Source: Akkermansiaceae bacterium
GTDB taxonomy: Bacteria; Verrucomicrobiota; Verrucomicrobiia; Verrucomicrobiales; Akkermansiaceae
Length of the DNA stretch: 42,619 nucleotides
Assembly: GCA_903827375.1 (NCBI GenBank)
Contig: CAIKHZ010000224.1
Location: 1-42,619, forward strand
Direction of reading: 5' to 3'
Positions 8,401-17,500 of the stretch are shown here, piece by piece; positions within the stretch are counted from its first letter, which is position 1, and each line of letters opens with the position of its first letter. The translations under genes and the position numbers were made by a program. The notes beneath the pieces were generated by a model. That model saw only the letters and a program-made list of their open reading frames with translations, had not been told where the DNA came from and did no database searches.

Positions 8401-10528
8401 GTTCGCCGACGTAGTGCTGGAAGCTGCCGGCTTCAGTAAAGATTGTCTTGTAGTTGAGAGATGTAGGCTGCCAGACTGTATCGCAATAGGTGTGCCAGTG
8501 GCCGCTGACGACCACTTCCGGCAGCTTGGCCACGGCATTGTCCACAAGAATGGGTGTCGGGTTGGCACCAGTAACTGTGCAAAGGCCGCTATGGCCCATG
8601 TGGGTGAGCAGGATGACCATGTTGCAGCCCTGGTTGTTGCGCAGGTCATTCACAACATCCGCGAAATGAATCTTCGTGCTGTCCGAGCTGGACCAATCGC
8701 ATTTCACAACATCAATCAGGTTATTCACATCGGTCTCGGGTGAGTCGGCTGACTCAGTGGTGTAGCCGACGACGCCGATTTTATTGCCGTTGATGTTGAG
8801 GATGGTAGATGCGCTGTAATAGGGTGTGTGAGTTCCCTTGTTGCAGATGTTCATGGAAATGACCGGGAACTGGGCAGAGGCGGCCTTCATGTTGTTCATA
8901 TACGAAATGTCACGGATATCATGATTGCCGACGACCATTGCGTCCAGTCCTCGACCGCCACGACCTGAAATGAGCTTGAGTTTTGCATCCAGCATCTTGT
9001 AGTAATCCACGATGGTTCCATTGCCGAAGGATCCCGGCATAAAACCCGGACCATTCCAGTCGCCGATAGGGTTGCCTTCGGAGATGTCGCCGCCGTCGAG
9101 CACCAATGCGTCCGGCGTAACTGCCGTTAGTGAGAGCACCTTGCTGCCCATGTACGAGATGCCGCCAACATCTTCAAACTGGGTAGCCGTGCTGAACGTG
9201 TGCTGCGGCACAATCCACTTGTGCGGTGTGACGCGGGCATGGGTGTCGTTGGTGTGAAAGATGGTTAGAGCGCCACGAAGATTGAGGGTGAGCGAGGCGG
9301 CTGCCGAGCGGCCTTGTTCATCGGAAACCGTGAAATTCAGCAACTTGGATCCGCCAGCTAGATTTGCGGGGACCGTTGCAACGTAAGTAAACGTGTTGCC
9401 CACTCCCGAGGTGAATGATTGGGTACTGGAGCCACCGATAGAGCTGAGGTCGCCAGTAACGGTAATGCCGCTGCTGTTGGGATTGGCACCCGGAGTTACG
9501 GACACGGTCAGCGTTACATTCTGGCTGTTAAGAATCTCAGTGGCACTAGCAGAAGCCACCGCGGAAGGGTTGATGGGGCCTGCTGTGGCCGCAATAACGC
9601 CTGAGTCCACTGAATTGAGCCCGCTAATCGATGCGTGAATCACTGCGGAACCCGAAGCATGGGGAGTGAAAACTGCGCTTTTCCCGTCACCGGCGGGAAC
9701 GAGATCGGCAGCGACAACGCCACCACTTAGGCTTGTGAGAGACCAAGTAGCAGCGGCATTGGCGATGAAGGAATTGCCTGATGAACGGCTATTAGAGAAA
9801 ACAGTGACGGAACTTCCAGCGCTGATGGATTGCGCGGCAACCACAGACCCTGAACCATCAGCTAGGGTCTCGACCCGAACTTGGGATGCGACCGGTCCGG
9901 GCATGTAGATGGGTGTTGAGGCGTTGTGAGGAACTACGGCTCCCGCAGTGAAATCCGAAGCGTTCTGGTCTGTGTCCGTCGATCCGCTGTCTTTGCGGGT
10001 CACGGAGGTGGCGTTGCTCGGCGCGGGTGTCGGGCCGGTGCCTTCATAGCTGCTAGCCGTCAAGCCGAAGCCTACGAAATCCACGATTGAGCCGCCGCTG
10101 GAGGCGGTTCCTGAGAGTGCGGTGGCAGTGTTGCAAAGGGCGACTTTGCCAGCCGTCCCGCTCAAATTGAGGGATCCCGTGGCATCAGGCGCCGGTAGGG
10201 AGGTCGTTCCGCCGGCACCCGCACCTTCTTGCACGAGGTAATAACCGCCTGCTGGAATACTGCCTGTGAGGCTCGTTAGAGCCCATGTCGAACCGGTGGC
10301 GGAAGCATATTGGACGGACCACCCGGCGACGCTCACCGGAGAGGAGGAGATATTATGAAGTTCGATAAAATCGTTTTTGTAGGTGGCACCCGAGTTACCA
10401 CCGCCGCCATAGACTTGGCTGATGACGATATTGGTTGAGGGTGCTGCCTTGAGAACAGCCGGTAAGCCGACTGCTAGTGAGACCAGAATAGCCATGCCCG
10501 ATGTTATAGATGTTCTAATCATTTTCAT
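5420..10528 (-). CDS. Giant secreted 5'-nucleotidase with lamin-tail, DNRLRE and choice-of-anchor D domains
   Basis: 1702 residues. A signal peptide (1-28, cut near LKA/AP) is followed by a lamin-tail domain (33-205, VISQVYGGGGNSGATYKNDFIELHN). After Ig-like sequence come the 5'-nucleotidase domains: the metallophosphatase from about 419 (FHTNDTHARV, LVLDGGD, VVGNHD, LLTHMGHSG, VVSGHWHTYCDTV near 675) with all dimetal motifs present, then the nucleotide-binding C-terminal domain (765-940, SLEAGGGVRSDI, FPWADDTIYVV). A DNRLRE/CBM96-like beta domain lies at 1209-1372, a choice-of-anchor D domain at about 1452-1567, and the C terminus carries the LEAWRMAHYGS module shared with the 2339-residue protein. 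It should hydrolyse extracellular nucleotides or other phosphoesters and release phosphate. It follows the 239-residue gene by 63 bases and is probably transcribed from the Pho-box-like site at 11357. Confidence 0.88.
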   Translation of the reverse strand: MKMIRTSITSGMAILVSLAVGLPAVLKAAPSTNIVISQVYGGGGNSGATYKNDFIELHNISSSPVSVAGWSVQYASATGSTWALTSLTGSIPAGGYYLVQEGAGAGGTTSLPAPDATGSLNLSGTAGKVALCNTATALSGTASSGGSIVDFVGFGLTASSYEGTGPTPAPSNATSVTRKDSGSTDTDQNASDFTAGAVVPHNASTPIYMPGPVASQVRVETLADGSGSVVAAQSISAGSSVTVFSNSRSSGNSFIANAAATWSLTSLSGGVVAADLVPAGDGKSAVFTPHASGSAVIHASISGLNSVDSGVIAATAGPINPSAVASASATEILNSQNVTLTVSVTPGANPNSSGITVTGDLSSIGGSSTQSFTSGVGNTFTYVATVPANLAGGSKLLNFTVSDEQGRSAAASLTLNLRGALTIFHTNDTHARVTPHKWIVPQHTFSTATQFEDVGGISYMGSKVLSLTAVTPDALVLDGGDISEGNPIGDWNGPGFMPGSFGNGTIVDYYKMLDAKLKLISGRGGRGLDAMVVGNHDIRDISYMNNMKAASAQFPVISMNICNKGTHTPYYSASTILNINGNKIGVVGYTTESADSPETDVNNLIDVVKCDWSSSDSTKIHFADVVNDLRNNQGCNMVILLTHMGHSGLCTVTGANPTPILVDNAVAKLPEVVVSGHWHTYCDTVWQPTSLNYKTIFTEAGSFQHYVGELKINGLGRLVSSNYYPLRNSDITPDSDIASYLQTRKDQYAATNPPYGVDQVVGYTSDNLLLDNYMKWWSADEYPWSGNNTAGNWICDAVQRKATSLFGRCDLSLEAGGGVRSDIIAGPVKYTHIYETFPWADDTIYVVNMTGQQIWNFFKDHNCDAAMSAGWLVTAYDGVPTAISINGSPIDLGHTYKVAINNYMYLHDASNFATIDPAPQTSTYLARTALMDYTATFDQANPYQAGPSRYSLNTEFSGGYRVVVTMMNDNDSREAFKDGFIRFLSATPETLAHRGTQQVPTDLVNADGSINRANRLSENEWYRSYLGFRSGALKPGDIVEVWGKGAFYGGNPEFVDQEGVQSDGVEFKIVGHDPSLAQPTYFSAISGFWNQTYKNHYVKFVARKSGTSSVTDKSGTTITIQDATGYATKTLPGNTGDYLVITGVPTSESYGLRFRADNVTPASTPNFPPDSQVNSVAPNQTSSPLALTATANAAPGSNQTFYSLEPVADVQVESGVPGSNFNTTNLYIQSAAAGSFQNERAWLRFDLSSLPAGSTITSATLNMSCWKATGASLDAEVRGGNDDTWGETAITWNNQPTFGSVLDTQTLVSGVTNLYYSWDATAFAQSKLAGNKLVSLLVKPVTENSTDATSPSYGFDSKEYASNHPYLQVTTPFAGTPVTVTQVRFFYRYSADNATWTAWSPFQTVSGSPWNATFSYPNGDGHYEFYSVATDSNGTVEPAPPYADTAVTYTSGTAVIAVEQNGSLSNGASVNFGNTEVNTSNPLTFTIRNSGNQTLTGLSVTIDPSGPNAADFAISTAPATSVSAAATSDMVVTFTPQAIGPRGAAIHIASSDSANNPFNILLNGNCLSHLEAWRMAHYGSANNTGDGADLATPANDGIPNLIKFATAISLGTPGTPGTQPVSIGNDGGGGGFTFSYARAKNAVADGIEFALEWSDSLAEGTWSSSGVVVQATVDQGISERITASIPMGSGDRRFVRLRVTRP

Positions 10529-10591
10529 TGAGTGATGTTGACGGTTGTTGATTCGAATTGCATTTAAATTGTGAGAGATTGAAACTGGGTA

Positions 10592-11311
10592 TCAATGGAT
10601 GCGGCAATTGTCACTGCGCATACCGCGCTCCTCGTGGGCACATTGTTGGATGACTGCCTGTTCCCAGCGCGGCCAGTCCTGATGATGGTCAAGATTGAGG
10701 GTCGTGCGGAGGTCTGCCAGGGCTCGATCTGCGAGGGGATGCCCGTCAATCTCCGCGATAATGAACAGCATTCTAAGCTTGATCGGATTGGGGCGACGCA
10801 GCAAATCATCGTACAGAACATGCATCGACTCCGACGGAGTTTTTGGATCAACCACCTTGGGCAATGCGGTGGACACATAACAGTCGTCCGGCAAGGTGCC
10901 CAGAGCTATAACCAGCCCCTCGGCATCCGGGTTGCTTTCCCCGCCCAGCCCGGGCAGGCAACGCGGGCTGCTTTCGCCGTCGCAGCAATGGGCGCAGCGG
11001 TACCTATTTTGAATGGTAAATGCCATCTGCCGGGCTTCTGGCGAGAGTGACTCCGGTAACACGGTCGCTTGTTTCCGGGCAAAGCGTGGGTCAGATGTGA
11101 CAACATTCGCAGTTGCCTGAGTGCTTAGCACAGGCAGCATGCCGTCCACCTCCTCAGGTTGCGGTGATCGCCAGCCTGCCAGATGAATTGTCGATCCTTC
11201 AGGAGATCTGAGAGCCAGCCATGCGAGAATTGCCATGCTCCCTGTTAGAATAAGATTCATGGCTAGCAATCCCTGCGACCGTGAGAGACTTGTGTTTGTG
11301 AACTTTGACAT
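10592..11311 (-). CDS. Membrane-anchored protein of unknown function, first gene of the 5'-nucleotidase operon
   Basis: 239 residues, family not recognised. One membrane segment at about 14-35 (GLLAMNLILTGSMAILAWLAL) is followed by an outside domain with a cysteine cluster (RYRCAHCCDGESSPRC near 104-119), and a helical C-terminal half in which HVLYDDLLRRPNPIKLRMLFI is notable. The cysteines could bind metal or form disulfides. It begins 45 bases downstream of a Pho-box-like repeat (11357-11374) and ends 63 bases before the giant 5'-nucleotidase gene, with no terminator seen between them, so it is probably expressed under the same control. It might help export or anchor the nucleotidase; nothing in the sequence proves this. 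Confidence 0.65.
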   Translation of the reverse strand: MSKFTNTSLSRSQGLLAMNLILTGSMAILAWLALRSPEGSTIHLAGWRSPQPEEVDGMLPVLSTQATANVVTSDPRFARKQATVLPESLSPEARQMAFTIQNRYRCAHCCDGESSPRCLPGLGGESNPDAEGLVIALGTLPDDCYVSTALPKVVDPKTPSESMHVLYDDLLRRPNPIKLRMLFIIAEIDGHPLADRALADLRTTLNLDHHQDWPRWEQAVIQQCAHEERGMRSDNCRIH

Positions 11312-11356
11312 GCATCTGGTATATGGTCAAATCAGCCGAATTGTGAACTGAGAAAT

Positions 11357-11374
11357 CGTGACAACTTTGCCACA
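11357..11374 (-). promoter_or_regulatory. Pho-box-like direct repeat A
   Basis: On the minus strand TGTGGCA-AAGT-TGTCACG: two 7-base half sites 11 bases apart, the layout of PhoB-type operators. It lies 45 bases before the start of the 239-residue gene that leads the 5'-nucleotidase operon. A weak -10-like CACAAT follows about 11 bases after the box, the spacing expected when a Pho box replaces the -35 element. Confidence 0.6.
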
Positions 11375-11483
11375 TGATTCCATCCATATAACTTCGGGAA
11401 GATATGGCTCCTCACCTTTATCTTTTGAAAACTGCAGGTTTGAACTTCTAAGATATTTGGTGCGACCTCAATGAACAAGAATG

Positions 11484-11509
11484 GGGCCGCCGGCTTTCAC
11501 CAGCGGCCC
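11484..11509 (-). terminator. Probable terminator of the giant PhoD-like phosphatase gene
   Basis: Inverted repeat GGGCCGC (11484-11490) / GCGGCCC (11503-11509) with a 12-base loop, 45 bases beyond the stop of the 2339-residue gene. On the minus strand it is followed by a T-rich stretch (ATTCTTGTTCATT), consistent with intrinsic termination. Confidence 0.55.
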
Positions 11510-11553
11510 TCCTCCCAAGAGAACCCTAAACCCGTGAGATACTTGTTCCCGCA

Positions 11554-14500
11554 TCAGGGAATGACAACCTTGAGCCGCATCACGCGGCGCGGGTGCCCGG
11601 CGTCTGCCGGAACCAAGTCCCCAATCTTGACCGTCACCGGCCCGCTGCCGGAAGTAACAACGTGGGATGCTCCGCCACCGAGCCACTGCCAGTCGTCGGC
11701 ACCTGTCTTCGATGCCACGTCCGTCCATGTCGCCAGATCGTCGGACGCCTGCACGATATAGGTGATGTCCGTTGGATTCGGGCTGGGCAGCGAGAAGCTT
11801 ATGGCCAAGCGGTCACTGAGCAATGGATTCGCATCGCCCCTGAGCGCCGTTGGCAGCGCGGCCGCTCCAGAAGCCACAGTGGGATTGAGGCCAAGCGCGT
11901 ATTCCAGCAAATTTACTATACCATCGTGGTCGAAGTCACCTGTATTGGCTGTGTCGCCCGTGTCAGCAGACGTCCCGAAGTTCGCCAGGCGCCAAGCCTC
12001 AAGCGGGCTCGGCAGCACGGTGATGGTGAACGTCGAACTTTGCACACTGCCGAAGCTATCCGAATAGGCGTAGGTGATGCTGTGCACGCCAGACGCAACC
12101 GCCGAAGGGTCAAACACCCCACCGGTCACGCCCGGGCCGGAGAAGCTGCCGCCCGCCGGGGAAGCACCGGAAGCGCTCACAAGATCCATTGTCGCTCCGT
12201 GGCTCTGTGCGGTCAGACCGGCGCTGGCCACCAGATTGAAATAGGGCTTCAGGACAAGGGCGAACTCGCTGACGACTGCCGGCGTGCGTGCTGTGACGGA
12301 CGCGGAATCGGCATCAAGTTGGGCCTTGTTGTATGGTGCGATGCCCCAGGTTTTGACATTCAGTTCCTGTGTTACAGCGTCGATGGTGAACTCGGTCCAG
12401 CCGTAGCTGTTGCTAGCTGTGTAGAGACCACCGATCAGATGGCACATCGGCAGCGGGTTCGTGGCGAGGGCAATCTGATTGTAACCGAGGGAGGCAAGGC
12501 TTGGATTGATGATATTGTTCATTACCAAGGCTTCCTTGCCAGGTGCGCTCAGCGACTGATAGTAAGCGTCCGTGCCGGGTGCCGCGAGCCCTGCAGCTAT
12601 GGCGAGATCAACGATGGTAGGCCCGAACGGTTTGTCATAGGCGATAGGACCCGTGATCACCTCGATGGAGTTGGTCTGAATCTGCGGACCGAACGGCGCA
12701 AGCTGATAGGACAAGCGATTGATCACTGTGCCATGAAAATCAGCGGTGACAAAGACAACATTGGAGATGTGTTGATCGTCGATGAACTTCAACAGTTCAC
12801 TGCGCTCGGCGGCATAGCCTTCATAGCGGTCTTCGGCACCCAGCGGCCCGAAGTTTTGGATCGGCTCCGGGACACAGACAAACTTCCAAACGATACCGGC
12901 TGCTTGCGCGGCGAGCAGGTCGGCTTTGAAGTCGGCCTTCTGCTGCGCCCCGAGCAGCGTGCGTCCCGGGGTGAACGAAGTGGCAAGGAAGGTGCCGACC
13001 TCGAGCTGGTTTGTGATATCTGCAACCGGTGTCAACGGCGCACTTCTGAATGAGCGCGTGTCGAGCACAAAAGTGGCTGCCGTCTTGCCCTGTGTTGAGT
13101 AGCGATAGAGTTTGGTGTGGTTGGCGGTAATAGGATCGCCGGTCGCCCCGTAACTCTGATCGAGGAGCGGATGATACTCGCTAAATGCTTGAACGCCGTT
13201 GGCGAAGGTCTCCGTCTGATTGATATAGGTGCCGGTATCGGAACTGAAGCGTGCATCACTGGTGCGGAGGGCACCACCTGAGAAATTGTTCGTTACTTCG
13301 TGGTCATCGATCACCGCGAAGACGCCCGTGGAAGCCCGCAGATCGCCGAGGGTGTTGAGGCCGTAGCGGGGGACATACACTTCATTGAACTTGGCCCGAA
13401 AATCTCCGAGCGTGCGGGCCTGTGCAGCAGGCACGTCAGGCGAAGATACGTCAGCGTATATGTTGTCGCCGAACAACAAGAAGAAATCGAGGTTTTTGCC
13501 AGCGGCATTTTTCACCGACGGATAGGGTGCCAGATCACCGCGCTGGTCGCCGCCGATGCCGAAGTGAAGACCACCGAGGGCGCCAGCTGCTGCCGACGTT
13601 CTGAAGGTGCCGCTCGCGTTGTTGTTCAAGTTCTTAGCCCGGTAGTAATACTGCGTGCCAGCCGTTAGACCGGTGATGGATGACTTAACTGGCAAGGTCG
13701 TATCTGTGATCGCAAGCGTCGTGCTGGTCACGCCAAAGGCGAAAGTGGCACTGGTGGAATAGTCGAGAGTGATGGGGCCATTACTAAGACTGTGAGCCCA
13801 CAGAACCGCGCTGGTGCTGGTGACGTCTCCGGCGGCTACGGTGAGGACTGCGGGTTTGACAAAGCCCGGTGAGCCAATTTCTCTGGCATCGCCCACGGCA
13901 GCGAAGGCACCGTTCATACCGATGACACTCGGGGTCGCAATGATGGGTAGTGGCAGTGTCCTGCCACCTAAACCGGCCTTGTTATCGAAGGTGGCGAAAG
14001 GAGCCGTTGCAGGCGAGACACCAAAGCCGACCCCAGTAACGATGGCTCCGCTGGCGTCGAAGAGAACGACTTCATCAGCGGCGCTGCTGAGGCCGACGCC
14101 GCTGCCAGAGTAACCGCCGATTTGCAGACTGGCGGGAGGATTGCTGCCAAACCAAGTGCTGCGGAACGCTGCGGCCTTAGTCGCGAGGTCGGCAGGATTC
14201 GTCGTGGCGATTTCCATGAAGATCACAGCCTCACCAGGAGCGATGCTGGTGACTCCGAACATCGGGACTGCGGAGGCGATGGCGTGTGAGTTATCATCCA
14301 TCTTCCAACCGGTGATGTTCGCGGTCGTGGTGCCGATGTTAGTCACTTCGAACCAATCCGCTCCGATACCGTTGCTATTGCCTGCGGTGCTGGACCACGG
14401 AGCGACTTCGGAGATGATGATGCTGCCTGGTACCACGGCGGCCGCGACGGCCAGCGTGAAGGTGGTGCTGGCATCTGGAGTGGTGCCGACGGTTACGTCA

Positions 14501-17500
14501 TCGACGGTCACCGTCACACTGTAGCTGGGCTTGTTAGCATTGCTTAGTGATGTGCCGGACTTGAGATACAACGAGTTGCCGACGACGGTGAAGAACGCAG
14601 CGTCGGTGCCGCTTACACCAAGCGTGTTAGTGCCTTGGCCATCATCGGTGACGGTGATATCTGCGACGCGGATGTTGGAGGCCGTGTTGGCAGCTTCGGA
14701 AATCGTCGCCAGCGTGTTGGTCAGGGCGATGGAGGTCGCTGCCATATTTAGTACATCGTTGTCCAAGATGGTGATGGTTGCCGTGCCCGGGGTGCCCACA
14801 TCGTAGCTTCCGGTATCCGTGATGCTAAGGGTCAATGTCTCGGGGCCTTCGCCGAGCAGGTCGTCCACCGGGGTAATGGTGATATCCACAAATACCTGAC
14901 CAACGGCAAACGTCACCGATCCGGTGAGCGTTGGCGTATAATCCGGAGGGGTGGCTTGTCCTACTCCAGTGGCGATGGTATAAATCGCGGTGAGCGTGGA
15001 TGCTGTGCTGCCGGTTCGGCTGATGCGGAAAGTGCCAGGATCGGGGCCGGTTTCGGACGCGCTGGCGTCGATGGCGACGATGCTCACAAGCGGGGTGGCT
15101 CCTGCGCCAACGGTGCCAGGAGAGCCGATTTCATTAGGGTCATTGGCGGCAACGAAGGCACCGCTAACTCCCACAACACTTCGATTGGAGATGGTGGCGT
15201 TGTTCAAACCCGTCGAGTTGTCGAAGCTGTAGAATTTGCCAGCAGTGCCCGTGTTAGCACCAAAGTCCACGTGCGCCTGCAAGTTTCCGCCGATGTCGAA
15301 GAGGTTCACTGCGTCACCCGCCGTGCTGAGGCCGACACCGGAACCAGAGTAACCGCAGAAGTGAAGGTTGGCGGGAGGATTGTTGCCGAACCAAAGCGTC
15401 TTGAACGCAGCTGCTTTGAGATCGAGTTCCGCTTGGGAGTCGATGCCGGTCTCGATAAAGATGACGGACTCACCCGGATCGATGCTGCTGGCACCAAAGA
15501 CGGGCAGCGAGACCGAGTAGGAGTTGGAATTGTCATCCACGGTCCAGCCTGTGAGGTCCACGGCGGCAATGCCGTAGTTGGTCACTTCGAACCAGTCGGC
15601 GGCGAGCGCTGCGCCGCTATTGCTGCTAGACCAAGGAGCCACCTCAGTGATGACGAGGTTCGGGGTGGCACCTGCGCCGGTAACGACGGTCAGATTGTAT
15701 GTCGTGCTGGCATCAGGGCTGGTGCCGACTGTGGCATCATCTACATTGACGTTGACCGTGTAGGTGGGCTTTGTCGTCGCATTGAGCGATGAGCCGGCTT
15801 TGAGGAACAAGGCCGTACCAATGATCTTGAACGAGGCGGCGTCTGCGCCGGATACGGACAAGGTGTTAGGACCGATGCCATCATCGACGACGAGGATGTC
15901 AGCGACGCGAATGTCGTTAGCAACGCTCGGAAGCTCTGGCAGTGAACTAACGACGGAGGTCAGCGTCACAGCGGTGGGCGGAAGGTTTGCCTCAGTGGAG
16001 AGCGCATAAACCCAGAGTTGTGGATGATCGAAATCGCCACCGCCATCTTCGTTCGTAACGTAGAGGTTGCCGCTGCGGTCCATGCAAACGCCTTCCATCG
16101 TCATGGCAGGCACACTCAAAGGACTGCCTGGGTCAGCAACGATGGTCAGACGGCTGTAAACGTTGCCGTTGCGGTCGCAGTTGATGATTTGACCCGACTC
16201 CTGGCTGATGACGAGGAGATGGCTGGCTTCCGGTGTGCCGGTGAGCGCGGGCAGATTCGACAAGGCGAAGATGTCGGAGAGATCGAGCGTGTTGAGCAGA
16301 TCGGGGTTGAAGAGATCCGTCGAATTAGCGGTGGTGGGCGAGCCATTCGTCGCGGTGAGCGTGTTCCAGTCAATGTTGGTTTGGAAGATGCCCTTGGGCT
16401 GCTTTTCCTTCACGAGAATGAAGCCGCCGGTGAGCGGGTCCCAAGTCACACCTTCGAGGCCGATGTTTCCGATGGTGGTGCCGAGCTTCATGGTCTTGGT
16501 CGCAGAGCGTTGAAGCGTGGTGTTTGGCACATAGGTGAACTTCACCAGGGTGCGATCGCGTTCCTCGGTCATCACGAACTCGCCATTTCCTATGTAAGCG
16601 AGGGCTTCAGTGTCATCGAACTCGGTGCCTGCACGGCGCGCCGGATTGAGAGCAAGGGTCATCGAGTCGATGAGCTCCCCGGTCTTCGTCACTTGCACAA
16701 CAGAAGTGCCGCCATCGCCGGTTAGGAAGAGCGTGTCCGTGTCCCAGTTATAGGTCACGTTCGATGCTTCCTGGCAAAGCAAGCTGCCGGTCGGCGGCGT
16801 GGTGCGCGTCGGCTCCGGCAAATCATAGCGACCCACGCGAACGTAGCGAGAGAGGTCCACTGTGGTGATTGCGCTGTTCACGGTGATGTTACCAGCCATA
16901 TATGTGAGCGAATAGTTCGTTGCGGTGAAGGTGCCACCCGTCGCAGCGGATGCGACCACCGAGCCTGGATAGTTGCCAGCAGGATCTGCCGCTGCCGCGC
17001 CGGAACCGTAAGTGATCGTGACCGAGCCTATCGTTTCGCTGTTCGCCAAACCGCTACTCGTGAACGCCGTCGAACCCGCACCACCCGTGAGCGTGGCATT
17101 GAAATTTTTTGTCACGTTGTCCGCAGTGACGATTAATGCCTTGGCGGAGACCGTGTTGCCACTTGCTGCGGTGGTGATGCTTGCTGTCGTCGCTCCGCTC
17201 GCGAGACCAATGCTCAAACCATTGTAGCTGCCGGAGACAGGAGCCGTCGCCGAGAGTCGAATCGAAAGCGTGCCGCCCGCGGCTGCGAAGCTTGCCGATG
17301 CACCAAACGTCGCGCCATCGCTGGCGACTTCAAAACCCACAGGTGCCGTGGCGATGATGCTGGCAGGCAAGTTGCTGCCCGTGATCGGGAAGGTCTGCGG
17401 GGTGGATGCCGTGCCGTAAGTCGTCGTGAACGCAGTGGCAGTGGCTGCGCCCGTGATCGAGGTCGGGGAAAGCGGTGCGAAGGCAATCCCACGGAAGGCG

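Noticed and set aside
11593-13053. 486-codon plus-strand frame
   Set aside because: Antisense to the PhoD-like domain of the giant protein, whose motifs are unmistakable; long antisense frames are expected in GC-rich repeats.
14956-15792. 278-codon plus-strand frame
   Set aside because: Shadow of the lamin-tail and Calx-beta part of the giant protein.
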